From: CAYYMD01 sp964480425
Lineage (GTDB): Bacteria > Planctomycetota > Phycisphaerae > SM23-33
Length of the DNA stretch: 31,634 bases
Direction of reading: 5' to 3'
NCBI GenBank assembly: GCA_964480425.1
Contig: CAYZPY010000013.1
Span: 1 to 31,634, forward strand
The first letter of the stretch is position 1, and each line of letters begins with the position of its first letter. Under the pieces are notes generated by a model, which was not told where the DNA came from, ran no database searches, and worked only from the letters and a program-made list of their open reading frames with translations. This document shows positions 15,465 through 22,390 of this stretch, one piece after another. A program made the translations under genes and the position numbers.

Positions 15465-18415
15465 CACAGGCCTCTTGCGTGTCCCGTGAGGTGATCAACA
15501 TGGCAAGAGGAAGACCCGCGAAGTGCCCGTATTGCGGCGGCAGTTCGATCAACAAGGGGTACCGAAAGACCAAGACGATGGGCAAGCGTCGCATCAAGCT
15601 CTGCAAAGATTGCGGCCGAAAGTTCACGCCCAGGAATCAAAAGTCGATCGAAGACTCGGAAGGCCGAGGGCAGCCGCTGGAGGATCTGCTTGATCTGCTG
15701 GACGCTCAGGCCTTGGAACTCGATCTTCGCGCTGCGGAGTGTGTCGCTGTTGTCCAAACCCCATTGCTCGAAGCTGCCGCATAGATTGATTCCGATCTGC
15801 GGTTCCTGCGAGGCTTGGTAGCGCGTTACGGCCGGTGGGGTTGCCGGCTGTCCACTGGGTGGCGGGGTAACGACGGACCCGCCGGTGGCGGGCGGCGCCG
15901 TGGTTCCACCAGATTCGCTACCGGGGAACAGGCCTCCCGGCTTGGTGACCGGTGCGCCGCCGGGCGTCGGCTGCTGGGCGCCCGCGCCGGTGGCGGGGCC
16001 TGTGACGGTCGAACCGCCGGTTGCGCCGGGGAGGGCGAGTTGTACGTTGCGGACATCCTGCCCGCTACGAAACGCTCGGCCGCGGATGGCCCGCAAGGCC
16101 TCTTCGTATTCCTGGTCGGGCTGTTTACCAACCCAGGCCCCATCGACGTTCAGGACGATCTCGCCGCGGGCAGCAACCTTGAGAATCTCCTCGTAGAGCT
16201 GCGTCTGGCCGAGGTAGATCATGGCTTCCTTCTCGGGCGAGCCAGGGGCCTCAGCCAGCTCGTCGAGCAGGTCTCCGACGATGGCGGAGTCCTTGGCGTA
16301 ATCCTTCACGAGGTTCATGAATTCGGCGGGGTCGAACAGGTCTCGGTGCAGGATCTCCTCGACCTTGTCGGGGATGTCGCTGCCTTGCGCGCCGATCCGT
16401 TCGACATGGAAGCCGCACGCCGGCGGATCCTGGTAGTTCCAGCGTTTTAACACGGCGAAGCGGTCAAAATCTGTCTTGAGTCGGCCGCGCAATGGGTTGT
16501 CGAAGTCGCTCTTGAGGGCCCGGTACTTCGGATCGCTGTGCCAGGCAATCGAGGTCAGGAACGAGCAGCGGGCGAGGAAACGCAGCTCCGGATCGTCATA
16601 GATGCCGGCGGCGTCTTGCTTGAGCAAAAGGAAGCGGACCATGTTCCGTTTGGATGGAACATGCTTTGCCAGCCAGTCACCAAGGCCCTGTAGCTGATCT
16701 GCCCCAGAAGTCGCGATAGGGGAAGGCATGCCCAGCAGCACCGGCCGATCCCATCGGCCGGGATGGTCGATCTCGTCCACCTCGCTCCAGGGATCTTCGT
16801 TCCATTTCGGGCCCAGGACGATGACGCGGGAGGCGGGCTGGCGAGCCTCGGGAACAAGCAGGTGTTTCAGCGTGTTGCGGATGTGCTCGATGTCCTTGCC
16901 GGGATAGGTCATCTCGCCGGCGGTGGAAGCCATCGCCCCCGGCTGCCAGAGCTTCTCGTTGCGAGCGGTGGCGCGGACAAGCGAGCGGGGATTCTCGCCG
17001 ATCTCGAAATGCAGCCGGCCTTCCGGGCTTTCCTCGCCGTGGATGTTCTTGCTGTTCTCGATGAGACGGTTGAGCTCGGCCTGAAAGGCGTTGTCGTCGA
17101 TCGATGCCTGCTTCGTGATATCCAGTTGGAGTTCCTGCCGCGTGCCACCTACCGTGCGGCCGGGTGACATGGACCGCATCCACAGCGAGCTGACCAGCTC
17201 GCGGGCGTGGGGAACGTCCTCGCCGGACTCCTGGATGATCTGCAGGTTGCTCTGCGCGACCTCACGGAGCTTTTCCTGCTCGCCGACCGTGGCGATGGAG
17301 TCGAGCAGCGACTGCACGCCGCACGAATCGTCATCCACGAAGAAGTCGGCCGGCGTGATGATCGGCGTGGACTTGCCGCGAGCGCGGTATACGTGCGCCA
17401 GGATGCGGATGAGGTCGCGAGTCTCTTGGGCCGCCGCGGCCATGAGAATCTGCTCTTCCAGGAGACTCAACAGTTCCGGGCTGAACGGCCAGGATCGGAT
17501 GGCCTCCTGGTTGATCCGTTCGCGCTCGGCCTCGGTGAGGTGTGAGAAGCGCAGGCGGTATCGCTCGCCGGCATACGGGGATACCAGGTTCTCAATGTCA
17601 TTGGCGGGGATGTTTGTGCGGTTCTCGAAGAGGCGATGAAGCACCAGCCGTTGGCGATCCTGCTTTGCTGTGGGCCCGCGGAAATCGACCACGACCGGAT
17701 CGTTGCGGTGAACCTGGCGAAAGGCGTCGGTCGAGTTGTTCAGGACCGAGACGACCAGGACGAGAATCTCCGGCCGGTCGCAGGCGAGTTCGGAAAGCAC
17801 CTGGATAAAATTAGAGGCGGCCTCCTGCGGGTTGCCGCCGGTTTCGCGGTTTCTGGTCGGCAGGCCGTCGAACCATTTCTGAAATTCGTCCAGTACAAGA
17901 ACCGTCGGCTGCTCTTCGAACATCTTCTCAAGCAGGGAGCGTGGGGGCATATGCTGCTTGAGACTTTCAAACTGCCCCCGGTAATACTCTCCCTTTGGAT
18001 GCCGGTCGAAAAGGAGATTCCAGAGGAGCGGGTACTCATTGTTGTGCACTGCTTCAGAGATCGGGATGAAGCCCTGTTCCAAGGCCAGATCCATTAAGGC
18101 AGGCAGATCAAGACCGGTTCCCCAGCTTTTTGCCCACTGCTCCACCTGGTCGGAAGATTGAACGGCATGGTGCAGCACTGCCATAATATGCGATTTGCCA
18201 CGGCCGCGGTCGCCCATCAAAACAATGGGCCGCTTGGCACGAACCGAACTGATCTGCCGAAGAGCCGTTTGGACGTCGGTGGTGGGATACGTGATGCTGA
18301 GAATGTACTCGGCGTCTCGTTGGGCTGCGCCTTTGTTGTCGCTCCTTCGTAGTTCAATCGCAGTGTCGGGCATCTGCGACCCGAGGAACTCGTCTCTGAG
18401 TTTCAGATTCAGCAT
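15458..18415 (-). CDS. Large P-loop ATPase of defence-island type (DUF499 or PglY/BrxC-like)
   Basis: 985 residues. Walker A GDRGRGKSH at 68-76 (K74, S75), followed by IMAVLHH; Walker B TVLVLDEFQ with D176/E177; then a helical middle region with EERLRFSHLTEAERERINQEA-like AAA features. A Gly/Thr/Pro-rich linker spans about 792-863, and a small C-terminal domain follows (SFEQWGLDNSD, EFQGLSVQQIKQILQRLPS). Closest recalled families are DUF499 ATPases and the PglY/BrxC group, both found beside DNA methylases in phage-defence loci; I cannot decide between them. Residues after about 921 are antisense of the Zn-ribbon gene, so the natural C-terminus is probably lost or altered. The ATG at 18415 has a GGGAGC site upstream, 14 bases after the HTH stop: same operon. 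Confidence 0.75.
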   Translation of the reverse strand: MLNLKLRDEFLGSQMPDTAIELRRSDNKGAAQRDAEYILSITYPTTDVQTALRQISSVRAKRPIVLMGDRGRGKSHIMAVLHHAVQSSDQVEQWAKSWGTGLDLPALMDLALEQGFIPISEAVHNNEYPLLWNLLFDRHPKGEYYRGQFESLKQHMPPRSLLEKMFEEQPTVLVLDEFQKWFDGLPTRNRETGGNPQEAASNFIQVLSELACDRPEILVLVVSVLNNSTDAFRQVHRNDPVVVDFRGPTAKQDRQRLVLHRLFENRTNIPANDIENLVSPYAGERYRLRFSHLTEAERERINQEAIRSWPFSPELLSLLEEQILMAAAAQETRDLIRILAHVYRARGKSTPIITPADFFVDDDSCGVQSLLDSIATVGEQEKLREVAQSNLQIIQESGEDVPHARELVSSLWMRSMSPGRTVGGTRQELQLDITKQASIDDNAFQAELNRLIENSKNIHGEESPEGRLHFEIGENPRSLVRATARNEKLWQPGAMASTAGEMTYPGKDIEHIRNTLKHLLVPEARQPASRVIVLGPKWNEDPWSEVDEIDHPGRWDRPVLLGMPSPIATSGADQLQGLGDWLAKHVPSKRNMVRFLLLKQDAAGIYDDPELRFLARCSFLTSIAWHSDPKYRALKSDFDNPLRGRLKTDFDRFAVLKRWNYQDPPACGFHVERIGAQGSDIPDKVEEILHRDLFDPAEFMNLVKDYAKDSAIVGDLLDELAEAPGSPEKEAMIYLGQTQLYEEILKVAARGEIVLNVDGAWVGKQPDQEYEEALRAIRGRAFRSGQDVRNVQLALPGATGGSTVTGPATGAGAQQPTPGGAPVTKPGGLFPGSESGGTTAPPATGGSVVTPPPSGQPATPPAVTRYQASQEPQIGINLCGSFEQWGLDNSDTLRSAKIEFQGLSVQQIKQILQRLPSAFRVFDRLLIPGRELSAAIFAELDATLAHRLGLSVPLVDRTAAAIRALRGSSSCHVDHLTGHARGLCI
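15500..15784 (+). CDS. Zn-ribbon protein, 3' part replaced by antisense of the ATPase
   Basis: The ATG at 15500 has a near-perfect ribosome-binding site (GAGGTGATC). Residues 1-48 are a basic Zn ribbon: MARGRPAKCPYCGG … LCKDCGRKFTPRNQK, with CxxC pairs at about 9-12 and 35-38. Similar ribbons occur in transposase N-termini and small DNA-binding proteins. From about 15640 onward the reading frame is the antisense of the conserved C-terminal domain of the ATPase gene, so residues after about 50 are probably not the original protein. The frame is open to 15784 by chance. A truncated gene at a rearrangement junction is the simplest view. Confidence 0.5.
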   Translation: MARGRPAKCPYCGGSSINKGYRKTKTMGKRRIKLCKDCGRKFTPRNQKSIEDSEGRGQPLEDLLDLLDAQALELDLRAAECVAVVQTPLLEAAA

Positions 18416-18429
18416 TCTTGTGCTCCCGC

Positions 18430-18615
18430 TCAATTACCTTTCGCTGCAGCCTTGCCGCGCCGAACCCATTGGTCGACTTCCTTCGTCCGAAACTTCCAGA
18501 GTCGACCAACCTTGTGCGCAGGCATTCCTCGTCGCACGATCCATTTGTAAACCGTATCTCGCTTTACGCCGAGGTAGGCCGCTATTTCATCAACCGATAG
18601 CCAACGATCGTCCAT
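18430..18615 (-). CDS. Excisionase-type helix-turn-helix protein
   Basis: 61-residue MerR/excisionase-fold DNA-binding protein: WLSVDEIAAYLGVKRDTVYKWI (about 5-26), GMPAHKVGRLWKFRTKEVDQWV (about 31-52). It is a typical 'helix-turn-helix domain 17' protein. ATG at 18615 with AGGTGAG upstream; a longer frame to 18903 overlaps the promoter region and is not favoured. It leads the ATPase operon and lies opposite the methyltransferase. Such small HTH genes regularly precede DUF499-type ATPases in defence islands, and it may regulate the divergent pair or serve as a DNA-binding subunit. Confidence 0.85.
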   Translation of the reverse strand: MDDRWLSVDEIAAYLGVKRDTVYKWIVRRGMPAHKVGRLWKFRTKEVDQWVRRGKAAAKGN

Positions 18616-18658
18616 GGTCTTCTCACCTATAAGTGCAGAAACTCCCCACGGAAAAACG

Positions 18659-18728
18659 CAGGCCATATAAGACACGATTCGGACCCCGTCGTCAAGTGTT
18701 CGTGTGGGATTTAGATGGATATGGCCTG
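18659..18728. repeat. 10-bp inverted repeat spanning the divergent promoter region
   Basis: CAGGCCATAT (18659-18668) and ATATGGCCTG (18719-18728) are exact complements 50 bases apart. The left arm overlaps the -10 of the HTH-ATPase promoter. A candidate operator, possibly for the excisionase-type HTH protein. Confidence 0.45.
18667..18695 (-). promoter_or_regulatory. Promoter of the HTH-ATPase operon
   Basis: On the minus strand, TTGACG (18695-18690), a 17-base spacer and TCTTAT (18672-18667), about 52 bases before the HTH start codon. Confidence 0.5.
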
Positions 18729-18887
18729 TTCTATTGGACGGGTTCCTCGTCGGTGTTGTGTTTCTGTGCCAGATTATGGCGTGGGATCCAAGCCCAAGAG
18801 GGGGGCTCTCGTGTTCATCAATATCCTTGCCCGCGGCCAGGCCCATATCATGAGACCTGGCCGCTTGAGTCAGGGGAGGCAAGCAAG

Positions 18888-19736
18888 ATGGAGGGAGTTT
18901 CAATCAGGACACTTGTCCTGGAGATGGTAGATGCCAAGGGGGCGAGTCACATCAGGGAGTTGCACATAGAGGTGCTGCAACGAAGGCCGGGAACGCCGGA
19001 ACACACGGTGCGGGCGAGGCTGTCTGAGGCAGCTTCGGAAGGCCTGCTGAGCCGGCTGGGCGATGGGTTCTACGACGTATACGCCGAGGACGAGGCTATG
19101 ACCTCGGTCGTTTCATACCCGAACCGATGCTCACTCTGGGGCAAGTCATCGTTTCGGGGGAATTGTGATGGTCGACTTTTCAAGAATCTCGTGTTGAGGT
19201 ACAAGGCCAAGCGTATCGCTGACCCAATGCTCGGCTCAGGGACCACGCGGGACGTGATTGAGGGGCTCAACCGGTACAATAAGAAAGGCCTTCGGTTCTG
19301 GGGCGGCGACCTTCGAGAAGGTTTCGACCTAACCATGCAAGGTCCACCTGGCGAGTTTGACTTCATCTGGATTCATCCGCCGTACTGGAACATTGTGCGG
19401 TATGAGTCTGGCCCGAGCGACCTGAGCAGCTTCGAGAGCTACGAGCAGTTCCACCGCATGTTAATGGTCTGTCTCAAGCGGTGCTATGACGCGTTGATGC
19501 CGGGCGGAAGGCTGGCTGTTCTCATTGGAGATGTCCGGCGGTCGGGCCAATACACAGCCATCGTCAAAGACGTGCTCAACTTCCCGCATGGCCAAATCCG
19601 TTCCGTCATCATCAAGGTCCAGCACAACTGTACCAGTGACCGAAGGTACTACGGCAAGCTGGAGGATCCGCCCATCAAACACGAGTATTGCGTTGTTTTT
19701 AAGAAAACGGAGGTGATGCAGGATGGGAATCCATGA
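18888..19736 (+). CDS. DNA amino-methyltransferase with N-terminal winged-helix
   Basis: 282 residues. Residues 1-65 look like a winged helix (SIRTLVLEMVDAKGASHIRE … HTVRARLSEAASEGLLSRLGDGFYDV). The methylase core has SAM-binding motif DPMLGSGTT at 112-120 followed by motif IV HPPYW at 163-167, so motif I precedes IV. HPPY in place of the common S/D/NPPY suggests N4-cytosine or N6-adenine activity of a less usual subtype. No target-recognition domain is obvious after the core, so the winged helix may give specificity. The ATG at 18888 has AGGGGAGG upstream; a longer frame from 18633 has no support. Divergent from the HTH-ATPase operon; probably the modification partner of that module. Confidence 0.8.
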   Translation: MEGVSIRTLVLEMVDAKGASHIRELHIEVLQRRPGTPEHTVRARLSEAASEGLLSRLGDGFYDVYAEDEAMTSVVSYPNRCSLWGKSSFRGNCDGRLFKNLVLRYKAKRIADPMLGSGTTRDVIEGLNRYNKKGLRFWGGDLREGFDLTMQGPPGEFDFIWIHPPYWNIVRYESGPSDLSSFESYEQFHRMLMVCLKRCYDALMPGGRLAVLIGDVRRSGQYTAIVKDVLNFPHGQIRSVIIKVQHNCTSDRRYYGKLEDPPIKHEYCVVFKKTEVMQDGNP

Positions 19737-19818
19737 AGAGCTCGAAAAGGAAGGCTACGTGTTCGAGTACGAACACGGCCGGGATGGCCGTCCGGATCGA
19801 GTGAATGAAGATGGATGA
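19723..19818 (+). CDS. Small 31-residue acidic ORF after the methyltransferase
   Basis: ATG at 19723 has a strong GGAGGTG (19709-19715) at 7-base spacing and overlaps the methyltransferase end by 14 bases. The peptide (MGIHEELEKEGYVFEYEHGRDG… to VNEDG) is acidic and hydrophilic. No family recognised. The ribosome-binding site and the coupled overlap argue that it is translated; conservation is untested. Confidence 0.4.
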   Translation: MGIHEELEKEGYVFEYEHGRDGRPDRVNEDG

Positions 19819-19838
19819 GGGGCAGCCCTGAGGGCAAA

Positions 19839-19892
19839 GCGCTTCGCAGAAAAGAGAGGCAGTTTTCACTTGCGCCCTTCTGCGTTTTGCGC
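19839..19892 (+). other. Stem-loop between the small ORF and the membrane Zn-ribbon gene
   Basis: GCGC-TT-CGCAGAA (19839-19851) pairs with TTCTGCG-TTTT-GCGC (19878-19892) around a 26-base loop. Could be an attenuator or processing site. No T-run directly after it. Confidence 0.3.
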
Positions 19893-19936
19893 TATTCTCG
19901 GAGGTGAATGCGCTAATGCAGAAAGGAAGGTGCAAC

Positions 19937-20242
19937 ATGTTGTCTCTTGGAATTCGAAAGCTGTTGGTGCTAAGCCTGGTGGGAGGCATCGTCCTCCTGG
20001 GCAACATCTGGCTGGTTGTGAACTGGTTGGATGACAAGGGAGTAATCGATGGTGCCAGGTATTTTCGCAAGGAGTATCTGACGGGCACGGCCATCACGAT
20101 CATCGTTGTGTTGCTGATCCTGCTGGTGAAGCCCGGCCGGGAGGCTGCAGGCCGATTTGGGCTGCTAAGACGCTGTCCAGTTTGCGATCATCGCCTGCTC
20201 GGCAGAGGTCAGTATTGCAGTGATTGCGGAAGCAAGGTATAG
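19937..20242 (+). CDS. Small two-helix membrane protein with C-terminal Zn ribbon
   Basis: 101 residues from the ATG at 19937 (AAGGAAGG ribosome-binding site). Membrane helices at about 9-30 (LVLSLVGGIVLLGNIWLVVNWL) and about 50-70 (GTAITIIVVLLILLV). The cytoplasmic C-terminus has a zinc ribbon CPVCDHRLLGRGQYCSDCG at about 81-99. Family unknown; similar 'zinc-ribbon plus membrane' proteins are often accessory factors. It follows the methyltransferase and the 31-residue ORF on the same strand, with a stem-loop between. An upstream in-frame start at 19904 is possible but has weaker context. Confidence 0.65.
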   Translation: MLSLGIRKLLVLSLVGGIVLLGNIWLVVNWLDDKGVIDGARYFRKEYLTGTAITIIVVLLILLVKPGREAAGRFGLLRRCPVCDHRLLGRGQYCSDCGSKV

Positions 20243-20377
20243 TGCTGAAAATGACGTTGAAAACTGTCATCAAAACGTTAATCATTTGGCGTTCAACGCC
20301 TGCAACATGTAGAACATGATGACAATTGGCTGCTCTTTTTGCGGTAATCACTTACGCGAAATCTAGCTGGGCCAAGA

Positions 20378-20424
20378 GGTTATGAGAATCGGCAGACCTG
20401 CCCTCATAACCCGGAGGTCGCAGG
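20378..20424. other. Inverted repeat containing a tRNA-Met-like anticodon-arm fragment
   Basis: GGTTATGAG (20378-20386) and CTCATAACC (20403-20411) form a perfect 9-bp inverted repeat. The 22 bases 20403-20424 read like the anticodon loop (CTCATAA), 3' anticodon stem, variable loop and 5' T-stem of an initiator tRNA-Met. The rest of the tRNA is absent, and the 5' anticodon stem does not pair, so it is not a functional tRNA. It may be an integration scar. The comparison is from memory of tRNA consensus. Confidence 0.35.
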
Positions 20425-20431
20425 CGTCGTG

Positions 20432-20493
20432 ATGCAATGTATTCTATTTTGCTCAAATTGCTTGACACGCAATTAGGAAGAAATACAATGCAT
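20432..20493. repeat. Inverted repeat flanking the abiE promoter
   Basis: ATGCAATGTATT (20432-20443) and AATACAATGCAT (20482-20493) are complementary at 11 of 12 positions, and the right arm contains the -10 box. AbiEi antitoxins are known to bind inverted repeats in their own promoter, so this is a likely autoregulatory operator. Confidence 0.5.
20462..20489 (+). promoter_or_regulatory. Promoter of abiEi-abiEii
   Basis: Consensus TTGACA (20462-20467), a 16-base spacer and TACAAT (20484-20489). The ATG at 20496 lies about where transcription should begin, so the mRNA is probably leaderless. No ribosome-binding site is present. Confidence 0.6.
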
Positions 20494-20495
20494 GC

Positions 20496-21296
20496 ATGGC
20501 CAGGAAGCTCGGACAACTTGAAGCCTCATTGCTGGCATACGCCCAGATGCGGAACCTGCGGACGGTGCGAACAGGTGAACTGACGAAGCCTCTTCGAATC
20601 ACGCCCAAGCAGGAGCGAGAGCTGCTCACCCGGATGACCCGTAACGGCGTTCTAGCCCAAGTGCGGCGCGGCCTGTATCTTGTCCCGCCTCGATTGCCGC
20701 TCGGAGGCCGGTGGACCCCGGATGAGGCGTTGGTGCTGAATACGCTCATGGAAGACCAGAGCGGCCGCTACCAGGTGTGCGGTCCCAATGCTTTTCAGCG
20801 ATATGGGTATGATCAACAGATACCGGCCAGGCTCTATGTCTACAACAACGCCTTGTCGGGCGAACGGACCATCGGGGCAGTAACGATGACACTGATCAAG
20901 GTGGCGGATTCCCGGCTGGGTGGCACCGAGGAGGTACCCACACCAGAAGGCCTGACGATTATTTATTCCTCGCGGGTCCGGACCCTTATGGACGCCGTTT
21001 ACGATTGGTCGCGTTTCGACAGCCTTCCGCGCGGATACGAGTGGATTCGCAAGGACCTGACTGCCAAGCGAGTCACACCGGCCGATCTTGTGAACACGAC
21101 ACTTCGATACGGCAATCAAGGAACGGCCCGGCGAATCGGGGCATTACTGGAGCGTTTGCGAACACCCGAGCCTTTGCTCAAAAAGGTCCAGCGAAGGCTC
21201 AAGTCCTCCACCAGCTTGATTCCGTGGGTTCCCAGCCTGCCCAAACGAGGGGACGTAAACCGGCGATGGGGGGTGGTTTTCAATGAGCAAGCGTGA
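20496..21296 (+). CDS. abiEi: AbiEi-type antitoxin
   Basis: 266-residue antitoxin of a type IV toxin-antitoxin (abortive infection) pair. It has an N-terminal winged helix (about 1-65: RTVRTGELTKPLRITPKQERELLTRM, then GVLAQVRRGLYLVPP) and a C-terminal domain with the typical SRVRTLMDAVYDW and KRVTPADLVNTTLRYGNQGTARRIGALLE. Known family members neutralise the toxin and repress their own promoter. ATG at 20496 just downstream of the -10 box; the 3' end overlaps the toxin gene by 14 bases. Confidence 0.88.
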   Translation: MARKLGQLEASLLAYAQMRNLRTVRTGELTKPLRITPKQERELLTRMTRNGVLAQVRRGLYLVPPRLPLGGRWTPDEALVLNTLMEDQSGRYQVCGPNAFQRYGYDQQIPARLYVYNNALSGERTIGAVTMTLIKVADSRLGGTEEVPTPEGLTIIYSSRVRTLMDAVYDWSRFDSLPRGYEWIRKDLTAKRVTPADLVNTTLRYGNQGTARRIGALLERLRTPEPLLKKVQRRLKSSTSLIPWVPSLPKRGDVNRRWGVVFNEQA

Positions 21297-22167
21297 CCGG
21301 CCAATCATCCGCTTCCATGAGGACGTCGCGCTTTTCCGAGAGGCTGTGAATTTTACTGCCGCCCGAACGGGCTTTGCGGCAAGGCTAATCGAGAAAGACT
21401 ACTTCTGTACACTCCTGTTGGCTCACCTGCTTCCTGCCGAAGATGAGCAGATTGTATTCAAAGGCGGTACGTGCCTGGCGAAGGTTTTGGTTGACTTCTA
21501 TCGCCTCAGCGAAGATCTGGATTTTGCTATCCCGCTACGGGTCGATGCAGGCCGTGCGCAACGAAGCAGGCATGCCGGAGCGATGAAAGCCGCTGTTGCC
21601 GACATGACGAAAGAACTGGCCGACTTTCATCTTCTTCAGCCGCTACGTGGCGCGAACAATTCTACGCAATACCTCGGAGCCGTTGGTTATGATTCTCTAA
21701 CAAGCGGCCAGACCGAAACAATCCAGATCGAAGTCAGCCTTCGTGAACCGCTGCTCACGCCGGTTTTCCAGGGCGCTGCAAAAACGATCCTCATGGATCC
21801 GATTACAGAAACAGCAATGATTCCGGAATTACAGCTGCCGTGCATCTCGAGGCTCGAAGCCCTGGCTGAAAAATTCCGGGCGGCGCTGACACGCCGTGAT
21901 GTGGCGGTTCGGGATTTTTACGACATCGACCACGCCGTTCGCATGTTGGATATCGATGTCCATGACATAAGCCTCGTGGAACTGATCCGCCAGAAGCTTG
22001 CCGTGCCCGGTAATGATCCCGTGAATGTAAGCCCTGCTCGCCAGGATGAACTGCGCCGGCAGTTGCTTCCCCGCCTCAGGCCGGTGCTTCGGCAGCAAGA
22101 TTTCGAGGCCTTCGATCTCGACCACGCCTTTCAGATCGTGACCTCAATGGCAGAAAAGCTGGCCTGA
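21283..22167 (+). CDS. abiEii: AbiEii-type nucleotidyltransferase toxin
   Basis: 294-residue toxin of the DNA polymerase-beta-like nucleotidyltransferase superfamily. The active-site motif GGTCLAK is at about 61-67, with SEDLDFAI at about 76-83 giving the catalytic aspartates. Later conserved Lys/Arg segments include RLEALAEKFRAALTRRDVAVRDFYDI. Known family members (AbiEii/MenT) transfer nucleotides, some to tRNA, and halt growth. ATG at 21283 with a GGGGGGTGG site, inside the end of abiEi, so translation is coupled. Key residues are intact, so the toxin should be active. The family is also annotated as DUF1814. Confidence 0.9.
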   Translation: MSKRDRPIIRFHEDVALFREAVNFTAARTGFAARLIEKDYFCTLLLAHLLPAEDEQIVFKGGTCLAKVLVDFYRLSEDLDFAIPLRVDAGRAQRSRHAGAMKAAVADMTKELADFHLLQPLRGANNSTQYLGAVGYDSLTSGQTETIQIEVSLREPLLTPVFQGAAKTILMDPITETAMIPELQLPCISRLEALAEKFRAALTRRDVAVRDFYDIDHAVRMLDIDVHDISLVELIRQKLAVPGNDPVNVSPARQDELRRQLLPRLRPVLRQQDFEAFDLDHAFQIVTSMAEKLA

Positions 22168-22358
22168 ACCCCGGTCCTTGTCCACAGATACCCGCTTCTC
22201 AAGCACGCTGAAGCCAGTTCCCTCGTGCCCCTTGCTCGACCTCCGGGTCATCACCCCGACGAGTAAGGCGCGCTCTTAAAAGAACACTTCGTGCTAATTG
22301 GACAATACGTTGCGAGTCTATCGACTGTCTTTTTAGGATGGTTGGAAGTACGGTGAGA

Positions 22359-22386
22359 CAAAACCAATGATTTAGAATCAGTTTTG
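22359..22386. terminator. Bidirectional stem-loop between abiEii and the MBL gene
   Basis: CAAAAC-(CAA)-TGATT-TAG-AATCA-GTTTTG, a two-part stem totalling 11 base pairs, lying 5 bases past the MBL stop. On the plus strand it is followed by TTTATT. Placed between converging genes, it suits a shared terminator. Confidence 0.45.
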
Positions 22387-22390
22387 TTTA

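Noticed and set aside
18433..18903. Longer HTH protein starting upstream at 18903
   Set aside because: The extra residues cover the promoter and inverted repeat and are not protein-like. The ATG at 18615 has a ribosome-binding site and matches the usual length of excisionase-type HTH proteins.
20378..20430. A complete tRNA-Met gene
   Set aside because: The acceptor, D-arm and 3' T-stem are absent and the anticodon stem does not pair; at most it is a fragment.
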